64,000 nucleotides of DNA from Arsenicibacter rosenii (GTDB lineage: Bacteria; Bacteroidota; Bacteroidia; Cytophagales; Spirosomataceae), in contig NZ_MORL01000011.1 in the NCBI RefSeq assembly GCF_001870735.1, positions 62,001-126,000 on the forward strand, read 5' to 3'. This document shows positions 24,981 through 33,849 of the stretch, in pieces; positions within the stretch are counted from its first letter, which is position 1; each line of letters opens with the position of its first letter. Under the pieces are notes generated by a model. The model saw nothing but the letters and a program-made list of their open reading frames with translations. It had not been told where the DNA came from and did no database searches. A program made the translations under genes and the position numbers.

Positions 24981-25780
24981 CCCATCAGCAACGACTCACC
25001 GCCATCGATCCAGATCGGTGTGCCGGTGATGTGGGTTGCGCGGTCAGAGGCCAGAAACAGGGCCAGTTCAGCAACCTGTTCGCTCGTTCCGGGTTCCCCG
25101 TCGGTTAACGGAATATTGCCTTCCGGAAACTCGACCGGTTCTTTTTCGGCCTCAATACCCCGCCTTTCGGTACTGTCGTCAATTTCGGTTGTGATCGCTC
25201 CCGGGCAAATCACGTTGACCCGGATTTTGTACTTGGCCAACTCCAGAGCAGCCATTTTGGTAAAAGCCACCTGCGCGGCTTTGGTGCTCGAATAGGCCGT
25301 AGCACCGGTATTGCTGAAAATCCGGGTGCCGTTGACCGAAGCCGTAATGATGATCGAGCCGCCTACTTTTTTCAGCAGCGGAATGGCATATTTTACCGTC
25401 AGAAAGGTACCTGTCAGGTTAATCTGCACCGTTTTTTCCCATTCTTCGGGCTCCAGTTCTTCGAGGGGTGCCCAGACGCCGTTCACCCCGGCATTGGCAA
25501 ACACGATATCGAGCTGCCCCCAGGCCTCTTCGATATCGGCGACAGCCTGCTGCATATCAGCTGGTTTGGCAATATCAGCCAGGATTATTCTGGCGACACC
25601 GCCCCCTTTTTCGATTTCGTCAACCGTTTTGGTTAACTCGTCCTTTGTCCGGCCCAGTGCAGCCACCTTGGCACCCTCCTGTGCGAAGCGCAGCGCCGCT
25701 GCCTTCCCGATTCCTGAACCCGCGCCGGTCACCAGTGCCACCTTGCCGACCAGATCGCCTCTTCCCATTGTGTGTATCAT
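24977..25780 (-). CDS. Short-chain dehydrogenase/reductase
   Basis: 267-aa classical SDR: cofactor motif TGAGSGIGKA, NAG motif (FANAGVNG), catalytic Ser region (IIITASVNGTRIF), and YSSTKAA carrying the Tyr-x3-Lys pair. The C-terminus GTPIWIDGGESLLMG is typical of oxidoreductases of the FabG-like type. Substrate unknown. Two in-frame ATGs exist (25778-25780 and 25766-25768); the second begins MGRGDLVGKVALVTG and may be the real one. Converges on the GAF gene, sharing CTAG so that the two stop codons overlap. Confidence 0.92.
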   Translation of the reverse strand: MIHTMGRGDLVGKVALVTGAGSGIGKAAALRFAQEGAKVAALGRTKDELTKTVDEIEKGGGVARIILADIAKPADMQQAVADIEEAWGQLDIVFANAGVNGVWAPLEELEPEEWEKTVQINLTGTFLTVKYAIPLLKKVGGSIIITASVNGTRIFSNTGATAYSSTKAAQVAFTKMAALELAKYKIRVNVICPGAITTEIDDSTERRGIEAEKEPVEFPEGNIPLTDGEPGTSEQVAELALFLASDRATHITGTPIWIDGGESLLMG

Positions 25781-25858
25781 ACCCCTGTAACCCGGAAGGA
25801 GACGCAGTGCCGCAAAAATTTATTTTCTGCACACGGAATATCCTTCCGGACGACAAAC

Positions 25859-25888
25859 AAAAAAGCCCTGATTGCTCAGGGCCTTTTT
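25859..25888 (-). terminator. Intrinsic terminator of yebC
   Basis: GCCCTG/CAGGGC stem with flanking A/T runs; on the minus strand it reads as a stem followed by TTTTTT, 17 bp after the yebC stop. Confidence 0.8.
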
Positions 25889-25905
25889 ATCTGAATGCGA
25901 TCGCG

Positions 25906-26619
25906 TTACACCATGTTGTGGTAAACGTTCTGCACATCGTCGTCGTCTTCGAGCTTGTCAATCAACTTCTCAACGTCCGCCATTTGTTCCTCGCTCAGTT
26001 CTTTTGTTATTGTCGGAATCCGTTCAAATTCAGCGCGTTTCAGCTCATAGCCTTTTCCTTCAAGGTATTTCTGAATACCGCCGAATGATGTAAACCCGCC
26101 ATAGATGACGATTTCGTTGGCTTCTTCGTCAAACTCAAACTCTTCGGCACCGAAATCAATCAATTCCAGCTCAAGCTCGTCCGCATCAACGCCTTCAGCC
26201 GAAATCTGGAATACACTTTTCCGGTTAAACAAAAAGTCATTCATGCCGGATGTACCCAGCGTTCCGCCCACTTTATTGAAGTAGCTGCGTACGTTGGCTA
26301 CCGTACGGTTCTGGTTGTCGGTGGCGGTTTCAATCACAAACGCGATACCGTGAGGACCTGTGCCTTCGTAGGTAAGCTCTTTGTAATCCTCCTGCTCTTT
26401 CGAGGATGCTTTTTTAATCGCCCGTTCAACGTTTTCCTTCGGCATGTTTGCCGCTTTCGCGTTCTGGATCACCGCCCGCAAACGGCCGTTGGTGTCAGGG
26501 TCTGGTCCGCCGCTTTTAACCGCGATAACGATATCTTTACCAATTCGGGTGAAGGTTTTTGCCATCTGCCCCCACCGCTTCATTTTCCGTGCTTTACGGT
26601 ATTCAAATGCTCTTCCCAT
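25906..26619 (-). CDS. yebC: YebC/PmpR-family protein
   Basis: 237 aa with the family start MGRAFEYRKARKMKRW, the conserved TRIGKDIVIAVKSGGPDPDTN, AKAANMPKENVERAIKKA and YEGTGPHGIAFVIE. The acidic C-terminal part ends EKLIDKLEDDDDVQNVYHNMV. Members are DNA-binding regulators or factors that help ribosomes through difficult sequences; which applies here cannot be read from the sequence. Monocistronic, with its own terminator, and located 61 bp after lysA on the same strand. Confidence 0.95.
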   Translation of the reverse strand: MGRAFEYRKARKMKRWGQMAKTFTRIGKDIVIAVKSGGPDPDTNGRLRAVIQNAKAANMPKENVERAIKKASSKEQEDYKELTYEGTGPHGIAFVIETATDNQNRTVANVRSYFNKVGGTLGTSGMNDFLFNRKSVFQISAEGVDADELELELIDFGAEEFEFDEEANEIVIYGGFTSFGGIQKYLEGKGYELKRAEFERIPTITKELSEEQMADVEKLIDKLEDDDDVQNVYHNMV

Positions 26620-26680
26620 TTTGTGAAATGAAAAAATTATAAGTCAATTGATGATACGCAAACCTGACCGCGACGAGTTT

Positions 26681-27958
26681 TTACTCACCGGCCACAGTCG
26701 CCGCTTCATTCAGTACAGATAAATTTACTTGTCCGCGCAGGATGTCGTCAAACGTTTCGCGCTGACGAATCAGATACGGCTTGCCGTCGTAGACCAGCAC
26801 CTCGGCCGGACGGGGCCGCGAGTTGTAGTTAGAGGCCATGGAGAACCCATAGGCCCCCGCGTTTTTAAACGCCAGTACGTCGTTGGGGCGCACTTCCGGC
26901 AGATCCCGATCGGTGGCAAACGTGTCGGTTTCGCAGATGTAGCCAACCACGTTATACCGCTGGTGGTCTCCTGCCGGATTCGACACGTTTACGATGTCAT
27001 GCCATGCGTCGTACATCATCGGCCGGATCAGGTGGTTCAGCCCTGAATCTACCTGAACAAACGTCCGGTTCGGGTTTTGTTTGACCACGTTTACGTTCAC
27101 CAGCAGGTGACCCGATTCGCTCACGAGGAACTTACCCGGCTCGAAACAAAGCTCCAGCTCACGGCCGTAGCCGGCACAGAACGCCTGAAAGGCTGCCGAC
27201 ACCTTTGCGCCCAGATCGGCTACATCGGTAAAGTGGTCGCCTTCCTTGTAGGCCACCTTAAACCCGCTGCCAAAATCCAGGAATTGCAGGTCCGGAAAAT
27301 CCGATGCCAGCTCGAACAAGACATTAGCCCCTTTCAGGAACGCATCGGCATTTTTAAAATCAGAGCCGGTATGAACATGCAACCCGATGACCGTCATGCC
27401 GTATTGCTTCACGACGTCCTGAATGTCAGCCCGCTGCAACACCGAAATACCGAATTTAGAATCAACGTGGCCCGTCTGTATTTTTACATTACCGCCTTCG
27501 GTGATGTGCGGGTTAATCCGGAGACCAACAGCCACCGAACCGCCGTATACCTCACCGATCTGCTGCAGCAACGGAATACTGTCGACGTTCAGTTTCAGCC
27601 CCATGCCGATTGCTTCCTGAATCTCGGCGAAGGCGTTGCCGCTCGGCGTAAACATAATCTGCGCCGGTTCGAAACCCGCCAGCAATGCCAGCCGCGCTTC
27701 GTTGACCGACACTACTTCGATGTCGATGCCCTGCATACGCATCAGCTTCAGAATCGACAGGTTGGTCAGCGCTTTGGCCGCGTATTTTATCTTAAGGTTA
27801 ACCCCGCGGTCCGGCGCACCGGAGAATGACGACCGGAGTACACCGATTTTTTCAATAATTTTGTCAGCGTCGTATACGTACAATGGCAGGCCAAACTCTT
27901 CGGCAATTTCCAGTACATCAACGCCCTGAATGGTATAACGGTTTTGTGCTAACTGCAT
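26681..27958 (-). CDS. lysA: Diaminopimelate decarboxylase
   Basis: PLP-dependent fold-type III enzyme making L-lysine from meso-diaminopimelate. 425 aa with the PLP lysine in KIKYAAKALTN, VVSVNEARLAL, GLHVHTGSDFK, FEPGKFLVSESG, and the second active-site half CETDTFATD plus AGAYGFSMASNYNSRPRPAE. ATG at 27956-27958 starts MQLAQNRYTIQGVDV; eleven more residues are possible from 27991 but are not conserved. In Bacteroidota the gene often stands alone, as here. Confidence 0.95.
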   Translation of the reverse strand: MQLAQNRYTIQGVDVLEIAEEFGLPLYVYDADKIIEKIGVLRSSFSGAPDRGVNLKIKYAAKALTNLSILKLMRMQGIDIEVVSVNEARLALLAGFEPAQIMFTPSGNAFAEIQEAIGMGLKLNVDSIPLLQQIGEVYGGSVAVGLRINPHITEGGNVKIQTGHVDSKFGISVLQRADIQDVVKQYGMTVIGLHVHTGSDFKNADAFLKGANVLFELASDFPDLQFLDFGSGFKVAYKEGDHFTDVADLGAKVSAAFQAFCAGYGRELELCFEPGKFLVSESGHLLVNVNVVKQNPNRTFVQVDSGLNHLIRPMMYDAWHDIVNVSNPAGDHQRYNVVGYICETDTFATDRDLPEVRPNDVLAFKNAGAYGFSMASNYNSRPRPAEVLVYDGKPYLIRQRETFDDILRGQVNLSVLNEAATVAGE

Positions 27959-28106
27959 CGACTTGCGGTGTCTTTTCAAAAAGAAGTGCAAATATAATCG
28001 TTAAAAATTCCTTTTGCTTTGGCTGACCGGAAATGCTGGCCTGTGCATCAACAAATTTGCTGATTCCTGTCGCTGGTGTGACGGATTGGCACCTAATTCA
28101 TTTTTT

Positions 28107-29426
28107 ATGAAACAAACAATTCTTCTCTTCCTGTGCCAGTTGCTGCTGGTCGCCGCCTATGCCCAATCCCCGCTGCAATCGGGCCCGATGGTGGGTTATT
28201 CCGAGATGCGTGAGGTAATGCTCTGGGCCCAAACAAAGGAGCCTGCCCGGGTACAGATCCGGTATTGGGACCAGGCCGCCCCGAAACAAACCTTTCTGAC
28301 TGACGAAGTACAGACGGCTAAACAAACGGCCTTTACGGCTCATTTACTGGCCGATCAGGTACAGCCTGGTAAAAAATATGACTATGAGGTGCTGATCAAC
28401 GGCAAGAAAGTCGCGCTCAATTACCCGACCACGTTCCAGACCCAGACGCTCTGGCAGTGGCGTACCGATCCGCCGGCATTTCAGTTTGCGGTGGGTAGCT
28501 GCGCATACGTCAACGAGCCGGACGTCGACCGCCCGGGCACACCATACGGCGGCAACTACGAAATCTTCACCAGCATTGCCGCTAAAAAGCCGGATTTCAT
28601 GCTCTGGACCGGCGATAATACCTACCTCCGCGAGGTCGACTGGAATACGCGTTCGGGCGTTTTACGACGGTATACCCACACCCGCTCTCTGCCGGAAATG
28701 CAGCCGCTCCTTGGGTCTACCCACAACTACGCCATGTGGGACGACCACGATTTCGGCCCCAACGACTCCGACCGGGCCTACTGGTTTAAGCCGATTACCC
28801 TCGAAGCCTTTAAACTGTTCTGGGCTAACCCGAACTACATTTTTAACGAAGGCTGTACGGGTACCTTTTTCTGGAATGACTGCCAGTTTTTCCTGCTCGA
28901 CGACCGGACCTACCGCACCCCGAACGATCTGAAAACGGTGGAGCGTACCATGCTTGGTCAGAAGCAGTTCGACTGGCTGATTGATGCCCTCAGCAGCAGT
29001 CAGGCGCCGTTTAAGTTTGTGATCATCGGCGGACAGGTGATTAACCCGATGGCGGTGTATGAAACTTACGCTACTTTTGGCGACGAGCGCAACCGCCTGA
29101 TCAAATCCATTACCGATGCGAAGATTCCGGGGGTTATCTTTATCACAGGCGACCGTCACCACTCGATTGTGCACAAGCTCGACCGCCCCGGTACCTATCC
29201 GCTCTACGATTTCACCATTTCGCCGCTGACATCAGGGCCCGCCAAACCACTGGCCGACGAACTGAAACAACCGACCGTGGTGGAAGGTACGCTGGTAACG
29301 GAACGTAATTTTGCGATGATGAACATCACCGGCCCCATGAAAGACAGAGCGCTGAAAGTCACGGTTTACGACAGTAACGGTAAAGAAAAATGGGTGCAGG
29401 AGATTAAAGCCAGTCAATTGAAATAG
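28107..29426 (+). CDS. PhoD-like metallophosphatase, secreted
   Basis: 439 aa. Signal peptide MKQTILLFLCQLLLVAAYAQ, an N-terminal Fn3-like PhoD domain (GPMVGYSEMREVMLWAQT), then the metallophosphatase core with FAVGSCAYVN, WTGDNTYLREVDW, YAMWDDHDFGPNDSD and FITGDRHHS, which carry the metal ligands. Predicted to hydrolyse phosphoesters in the periplasm and so help phosphate supply. The upstream in-frame start at 28014 lacks signal-like sequence and is rejected. Divergent from lysA; followed after 66 bp by the NlpC/P60 gene. Confidence 0.9.
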   Translation: MKQTILLFLCQLLLVAAYAQSPLQSGPMVGYSEMREVMLWAQTKEPARVQIRYWDQAAPKQTFLTDEVQTAKQTAFTAHLLADQVQPGKKYDYEVLINGKKVALNYPTTFQTQTLWQWRTDPPAFQFAVGSCAYVNEPDVDRPGTPYGGNYEIFTSIAAKKPDFMLWTGDNTYLREVDWNTRSGVLRRYTHTRSLPEMQPLLGSTHNYAMWDDHDFGPNDSDRAYWFKPITLEAFKLFWANPNYIFNEGCTGTFFWNDCQFFLLDDRTYRTPNDLKTVERTMLGQKQFDWLIDALSSSQAPFKFVIIGGQVINPMAVYETYATFGDERNRLIKSITDAKIPGVIFITGDRHHSIVHKLDRPGTYPLYDFTISPLTSGPAKPLADELKQPTVVEGTLVTERNFAMMNITGPMKDRALKVTVYDSNGKEKWVQEIKASQLK

Positions 29427-29492
29427 CTTTTTTTCGTTGTATCTGTACCGTTTCCTGACAACCTTACAGAAATTTCATAAGCATCGAACCGT

Positions 29493-30065
29493 ATGCAACA
29501 ACTGAAAACTACCTGTTTCCTGCCCTTTGTTTTTCTGTTTCTGCTTACTTCATGCAGCCTGTTCCGGTCGAAACCGGAGCCGGTCGTTTACCGGAATCCG
29601 GCCCCGAAACCGGGCACACGACCGGGCGCCGCTAAACCGGCGGGCAAGGTTGTCGATGCGGCCACCTATCAGCGGCAATATGCCCGCGAAGTCGTCAGTA
29701 TTGCCCGGACCTATACCGGGACGCCCTACCGGTCAGGCGGTACCTCCACGTCCGGCATCGACTGTTCGGGGCTGCTCTATGCCGCATTCAATACGGTCGG
29801 GTTGCAGATGCCGCGCATTTCGTGGCAGCAGTCAGAGATTGGCTATGAAGTTGAGGTTGATAAAGTCCGTCCCGGCGATCTGTTGTTTTTTGTGCCGGAC
29901 AAAGGCAAAGCGGGCTATATTTCCCATACGGGCATTGTAACGGAAGTGCGCAGCAGGGCAGACATCCGGTTTATTCATGCGTCTTCGTCGCGGGGCGTAC
30001 GCGAAGACAACCTGTTTACCGACTATTTTAAAGGCCGGTTTGTGAAAGCAGTCCGGCCTTTCTGA
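29493..30065 (+). CDS. NlpC/P60 peptidoglycan endopeptidase lipoprotein
   Basis: 190 aa. Lipobox LLTSCSLF, a Pro/Lys-rich linker, then an NlpC/P60 domain with the catalytic triad in GIDCSGLLYAAF (Cys), YISHTGIV (His) and RFIHASSSRGV (third polar His). Such enzymes cut D-Glu-meso-DAP bonds in cell-wall peptides. It ends 18 bp before the converging Nudix gene. The catalytic residues are all visible, so activity is likely. Confidence 0.93.
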   Translation: MQQLKTTCFLPFVFLFLLTSCSLFRSKPEPVVYRNPAPKPGTRPGAAKPAGKVVDAATYQRQYAREVVSIARTYTGTPYRSGGTSTSGIDCSGLLYAAFNTVGLQMPRISWQQSEIGYEVEVDKVRPGDLLFFVPDKGKAGYISHTGIVTEVRSRADIRFIHASSSRGVREDNLFTDYFKGRFVKAVRPF

Positions 30066-30083
30066 GCGTCAGTACCTGTCAGC

Positions 30084-30644
30084 TTATGCCTGACGGGTAC
30101 TGAGCCATTTTTTTACCCATCGTAATGTTTCCCGGTACGTATGATGGGGCGGCGTAAACCGCAGGGAGGGCAACTCACTGTCTATGTCTGCGATCACCGC
30201 GTCGATAGCTACCCATTTCAGGTCAGCAACTTCATCCGGCTGCATGGTTAAAGCGTCGGGCTGCACATCGGCCGGCCAGACAAAGACCCCGGCATGTTCA
30301 CGGTCAATCAGCCGGCACGCCGGATCAATCGCTACCACATCCATGACGCCCAGATAAACCAGTTCGCCCTTTGCCGGTTTAATGCCGATTTCTTCTTTGA
30401 GCTCACGACGCGCCGCCGACTCATAGCTTTCGCCGGGGTCGAGGTGGCCACCCAGACAAACATCCCAGAAGTTGGGCAGGTATTTTTTATCCGGATGCCG
30501 GAGGCTCAGCAGAATTTCATGTTGCGGATTAATCACAACGATTTCCGAGGTGCGGTGCCAGTCCCCGTCGATATGTACTGCCGCCTTTTCTTTTGTGATG
30601 CCAAGCGGCTGATTCGCTTCATCGAATAATTCCAGGAGAACCAT
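30084..30644 (-). CDS. Nudix hydrolase, IPP-isomerase-like/YfcD type
   Basis: 186 aa. The exact Nudix box is present: G-HLDPG-E-SYESAAR-RELKEEIGI. The lead-in VLLELFDEANQPLGITKEKAAVH and the arrangement around it recall the YfcD/IPP-isomerase-like branch of the superfamily. The substrate is unknown (nucleotide diphosphate derivatives are typical). It is downstream of the GIY-YIG gene on the same strand, but a terminator lies between them. Confidence 0.9.
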   Translation of the reverse strand: MVLLELFDEANQPLGITKEKAAVHIDGDWHRTSEIVVINPQHEILLSLRHPDKKYLPNFWDVCLGGHLDPGESYESAARRELKEEIGIKPAKGELVYLGVMDVVAIDPACRLIDREHAGVFVWPADVQPDALTMQPDEVADLKWVAIDAVIADIDSELPSLRFTPPHHTYRETLRWVKKWLSTRQA

Positions 30645-30645
30645 A

Positions 30646-30675
30646 TGTCAAAAAAAATGCCACCTCTCGGTGGCA
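30646..30675 (-). terminator. Intrinsic terminator of the GIY-YIG gene
   Basis: GCCACC-TCTC-GGTGGC stem, followed on the minus strand by a run of eight T. It separates the GIY-YIG gene from the Nudix gene. Confidence 0.85.
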
Positions 30676-30691
30676 GATGTGTTTCAAAGGT

Positions 30692-30946
30692 TTACTGACC
30701 TACAGCGGCCGACTGTATCAATTCTTCCCAAAACTCCCGGTTCCGGTGTTTGAGTTTCATTTCGAGACTTTGCGCTTCTTTACGCGTTTCAAAACTTTTC
30801 GAGAATTTCAGTACCCAGGGCTTCCCGTCGGCAGTGGCCGGAACTGCTTTTGCATTATGCTGCCAAAGCGCGATTTTCAGATCACGAGCCAGGCCGATGT
30901 GATAGGCATCAAGCGGCTCGCTGTAAATGATATAGACAGTATGCAT
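30692..30946 (-). CDS. GIY-YIG domain protein (UPF0213/YhbQ-like)
   Basis: 84 aa, about the usual size for single-domain GIY-YIG proteins. VYIIYSEPLDAYHIGLARDL corresponds to the VYI...Y-x-G signature, followed by the helix LKIALWQHNAK and a late Glu (SLEMKLKHRNREFWEELI). The first signature position and the Arg of the catalytic site are present in altered context, so nuclease activity is uncertain. Function of these stand-alone proteins is poorly known. Confidence 0.85.
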   Translation of the reverse strand: MHTVYIIYSEPLDAYHIGLARDLKIALWQHNAKAVPATADGKPWVLKFSKSFETRKEAQSLEMKLKHRNREFWEELIQSAAVGQ

Positions 30947-31045
30947 GTATCTGACACACGAGAAGTTTCAACGCTTGCTCGTTAATTACGTACTTGTAGT
31001 TTGCTAAAATACGACTTATCGGGAATTTTTTACAGCATAAGAAAC

Positions 31046-31075
31046 AAAAAAGCCGCTAATCGTAGCGGCTTTTTA
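31046..31075 (-). terminator. Intrinsic terminator downstream of tRNA-Ala
   Basis: AAAAAGCCGCT, a 6-nt loop, AGCGGCTTTTT. It lies 14 bp beyond the 3' end of the minus-strand tRNA. Confidence 0.85.
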
Positions 31076-31088
31076 TTGACTGTATTTG

Positions 31089-31162
31089 TGGAGATAGTCG
31101 GATTCGAACCGACGGCCTCTACAATGCCATTGTAGCGCTCTAGCCAACTGAGCTATACCCCC
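31089..31162 (-). tRNA. tRNA-Ala (anticodon GGC)
   Basis: A 74-nt cloverleaf on the minus strand starting GGGGGTATAGCTCAG. The acceptor stem pairs GGGGGTA with TATCTCC (two G-U pairs), the D-stem is GCTC/GAGC, the anticodon stem CTACA/TGTAG encloses ATGGCAT with anticodon GGC (31126-31128), the variable loop is AGGCC and the T-arm is GTCGG-TTCGAAT-CCGAC. CCA is not encoded. It reads GCC and GCU alanine codons. A terminator follows. Confidence 0.96.
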
Positions 31163-31231
31163 GCGTTTTGTGGGTGCAAATATGAGAATTTTGTTGATTC
31201 CTGTCAACTCTCAACCGCAACTTTTTCTATA

Positions 31232-31256
31232 AAAAAAGGCCCCTGAGGGCCTTTTT
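31232..31256 (-). terminator. Intrinsic terminator downstream of the DUF3299-like gene
   Basis: AAAAAGGCCC-CTGA-GGGCCTTTTT: near-perfect stem with T-run in the minus direction, 24 bp beyond the stop codon of the gene at 31280-31732. Confidence 0.8.
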
Positions 31257-31279
31257 ACTCACATTCAGTATGTTATCAT

Positions 31280-31732
31280 CTATTGCTCAAGCATTTCAGC
31301 GTCGGCAATAATGTAATTCAATTCGTAAATATTGTCGGCATTGAGCTTCAGGGTACCGCGGAATGTCCGGCGCTCGTCGGTTTTGAACTTACGAGCCGAC
31401 TTTTTAAACTTCAGGGCAACGACCGATTCAGGACCCGCCCCCCCGCAGAAGAAACACGCACTGTACGGGAAAGCCGACAGTACATACAGATTGGCTTCAA
31501 GGTCAACCGGCAGTACATACCCTGTCAACTCTACAGGTTTGCCGTTCAGTTTCTGCACACTTGGACCAAATGTCGGATACAGCATGTACACTGACTCTTC
31601 CGGATACCACTTCTTTTTGAAGGTCACATCACGCAGAGTTTCCCAGGTAAGCTTAATTGGCTCGAACGTTGCAGGACGAAAACCAGTCAGAAAAATGCCC
31701 AGAAGGGTCGTTAAAAGCACTAAACGCTTCAT
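31280..31732 (-). CDS. Small exported protein, DUF3299-like
   Basis: 150 aa with a signal peptide (MKRLVLLTTLLGIFLTGF). The mature part contains LTWETLRDVTFKKKWYPE, LNGKPVELTGYVLPVD, SAFPYSACFFCGGAGPESVV and FRGTLKLNADNIYELNYIIADAEM. The G-Y-V-x-P and CxxCxGxGPE pattern resembles DUF3299-type proteins; the two Cys could bind metal or form a disulfide. The start at 31730-31732 is chosen over 31801 because it begins the signal. Function unknown; single-gene unit with its own terminator. Confidence 0.75.
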   Translation of the reverse strand: MKRLVLLTTLLGIFLTGFRPATFEPIKLTWETLRDVTFKKKWYPEESVYMLYPTFGPSVQKLNGKPVELTGYVLPVDLEANLYVLSAFPYSACFFCGGAGPESVVALKFKKSARKFKTDERRTFRGTLKLNADNIYELNYIIADAEMLEQ

Positions 31733-31944
31733 AGAGTTATCAAGGTCAGCTTGTTCAATGAGTACGTAAAAATACAAAGCTTGGTTCCAAAGCGAAAACA
31801 ATACTGGACAGTATATAAAAAAATTACGAACTATTTCAGAATTCCTTTGGTTTTAGTAACATAACCGGCCCCAAAAGCCGGTTTTTCAGTTTACTAGTTA
31901 ATACATAAAGTTGATAGATTTTATAAACTAAACCACAGTTCATT

Positions 31945-32580
31945 ATGTCACTCCGCTTAGGCGATATTGCTCCTGATTTCAGCGCCGACACAACACAGGG
32001 ACACATTAATTTTCACGAATGGCTTGGTACCTCATGGGGTCTTCTTTTCTCACATCCGGCTGATTTTACACCGGTGTGTACGACCGAACTTGGCAGAACG
32101 GCACTGCTGAAAGGCGAATTCGAAAAACGTAATGTGAAAGTAATCGCCGTTTCGGTTGATGATCTGGAATCGCACAACCGCTGGGTACCGGATATCAATG
32201 AAGTCAACAATACTGAAGTTAACTTCCCGATCATTGCCGATGAAAACCGGCATGTGGCTACGTTATACGACATGATTCACCCGAACGCCAGCGAAAAGGC
32301 AACGGTTCGGTCGGTGTTTATCATTGGTCCTGACAAAAAAATCAAACTGACGCTGACTTACCCTGCCTCTACCGGCCGGAATTTCAACGAAATCCTGCGT
32401 GTCATCGACTCCCTTCAATTAACGGCTGACTATCAGGTAGCCACGCCGGCCGACTGGAAAGAAGGCGAAGATGTGATCGTGACGCCGGCGGTTCCGAACG
32501 ATCAGCTGGAAGGAAAATTCCCGAAAGGCGTTACGTTTGTAAAACCATACCTGCGGGTAACCCCTCAGCCTAACAAATAG
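31945..32580 (+). CDS. Peroxiredoxin, 1-Cys Prx6 type
   Basis: 211 aa. Peroxidatic Cys in HPADFTPVCTTELGR (about residue 45), with the Arg of the active site further on. The long C-terminal extension (DWKEGEDVIVTPAVPNDQLEG, KGVTFVKPYLR) is typical of the Prx6 group; no resolving Cys is present. It reduces hydrogen and organic peroxides. A hairpin with T-run lies at 31863-31888 upstream, and an intrinsic terminator follows. Confidence 0.95.
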   Translation: MSLRLGDIAPDFSADTTQGHINFHEWLGTSWGLLFSHPADFTPVCTTELGRTALLKGEFEKRNVKVIAVSVDDLESHNRWVPDINEVNNTEVNFPIIADENRHVATLYDMIHPNASEKATVRSVFIIGPDKKIKLTLTYPASTGRNFNEILRVIDSLQLTADYQVATPADWKEGEDVIVTPAVPNDQLEGKFPKGVTFVKPYLRVTPQPNK

Positions 32581-32604
32581 CCGGTTGTGTAATCCTGCAT
32601 GCGG

Positions 32605-32631
32605 AAAGGTGAGCTAATGGCTCACCTTTTG
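32605..32631 (+). terminator. Intrinsic terminator of the peroxiredoxin gene
   Basis: AAAGGTGAG, 7-nt loop, CTCACCTTTT, 25 bp after the stop codon. Confidence 0.8.
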
Positions 32632-32659
32632 TATTTTTATGGCCCGAAATTGCTGATTC

Positions 32660-33436
32660 ATGAAAAGCCGCGTACTGGCCCGCATTTTGTCCCGCCGAAA
32701 TTCATTCTGGATTGCGATCCTGCTGCTGATTCTTTCAGCATGGTGGGTGTTGCGTTCGTGTTTTGGCGAACCCAACAAAGACTGGCGTTTTGTAAAAGCC
32801 TTTGGTATCAGGATGCCAATGCATTTTGCCCTCCACGGCATCGATGTATCTAAACACAACCGCCGGATCAACTGGACGAAAGTGAAGAACATGCGGGCCG
32901 AAGGCATTAAGATTCATTTTGTGTTCATCAAAGCCACCGAAGGCGCAACGCTGAGCGACAAACAATTCCCGATTAACTGGCGGGAGGCGAAGAACGCCAA
33001 TATTTTACGGGGTGCCTATCACTTCTACCACCCAACCCGCGACCCGATCAAGCAGGCCAATAATTTCATTAATCGTGTTTCGTTGTCGAAAGGCGACTTT
33101 GCACCCGTGCTGGATTTTGAGGTAATCAACGGTGTTCCCGATGAGGAGCTGATTGACGGACTAAAAACGTGGCTGGAAGCCATTGAAGACCATTACGAGA
33201 TCAAGCCGATTATCTACACCAACGCAACGCTGTATAAACGCTACATCAAAGGCAACTTCGATAAGTACCCGCTCTGGATTGCCGACTACTCGAATACCCA
33301 CCTCAATAAATACGACGCAGACCAGCTGTATATCTGGCAGCATAACCAAAGCGGCTGGGTCGACGGAATACGCGGCAAGGTCGATTTCAATGCCTTCGTT
33401 GCCGAACCCGACCGGATTACGGAGATTTGTCTGTAA
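32660..33436 (+). CDS. GH25 lysozyme-like muramidase, membrane-anchored
   Basis: 258 aa. One N-terminal membrane segment (SFWIAILLLILSAWWVL, after RVLARILSRR) and a GH25 barrel: FALHGIDVSKHNRRINW with the first catalytic Asp, FVFIKATEGAT, GAYHFYHPTRDP, FAPVLDFEV with the Asp/Glu pair, IIYTNATLYKRYI and LYIWQHNQSGWVDGI. It hydrolyses the beta-1,4 bond between MurNAc and GlcNAc. Probably a cell-wall remodelling enzyme facing the periplasm. The catalytic acidic residues are intact. Confidence 0.93.
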   Translation: MKSRVLARILSRRNSFWIAILLLILSAWWVLRSCFGEPNKDWRFVKAFGIRMPMHFALHGIDVSKHNRRINWTKVKNMRAEGIKIHFVFIKATEGATLSDKQFPINWREAKNANILRGAYHFYHPTRDPIKQANNFINRVSLSKGDFAPVLDFEVINGVPDEELIDGLKTWLEAIEDHYEIKPIIYTNATLYKRYIKGNFDKYPLWIADYSNTHLNKYDADQLYIWQHNQSGWVDGIRGKVDFNAFVAEPDRITEICL

Positions 33437-33439
33437 GTT

Positions 33440-33500
33440 TTTAAACCACAGCTTTTTAACCACAGAGGACACGGAGTAATGGCACGGAGTTACACAGAGT
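33440..33500. repeat. ACCACAGAGG-type repeat fragment
   Basis: AAACCACAG...AACCACAGAGGACACGGAG and CACGGAGTTACACAGAG words follow directly after the GH25 stop. It is an imperfect relative of the elements at 7205-7262 and 42853-42928. The rest of the gap to 33849 holds a small hairpin near 33611-33632 (GCGTCCTG/CAGGGCGC) and an A/T-rich lead to the next gene; I see no gene in it. Confidence 0.45.
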
Positions 33501-33849
33501 ATCTTTTACCTTTCCTGATGTCCTGACTGTCCTTACCGTTTTCCGGCAGATGCCGGTACACACATCCGCTCTTTCGTTTTTTCGTTCTGTCACTCTTTAA
33601 TAAAACGCCGAAAGCGTCCTGCGAAAACAGGGCGCCTTCAGGTGATGTGGATGTGTCGGAGCGTGGATAAGCCGGCTATTAATGCCTGCCTTGCTGATTC
33701 ATTTTCTGGTGTAGATTTTAAAGAATCAGCAAAACTTGCTAAGTTGTGTTGTGCTTTAAAACTTGTTACAAATTTACGTCGGTGCGTATTAACCAACATC
33801 CCCTACCCTGGGGGTATTTGCCGCTATACGTAACCGTGCTTACTTTTTT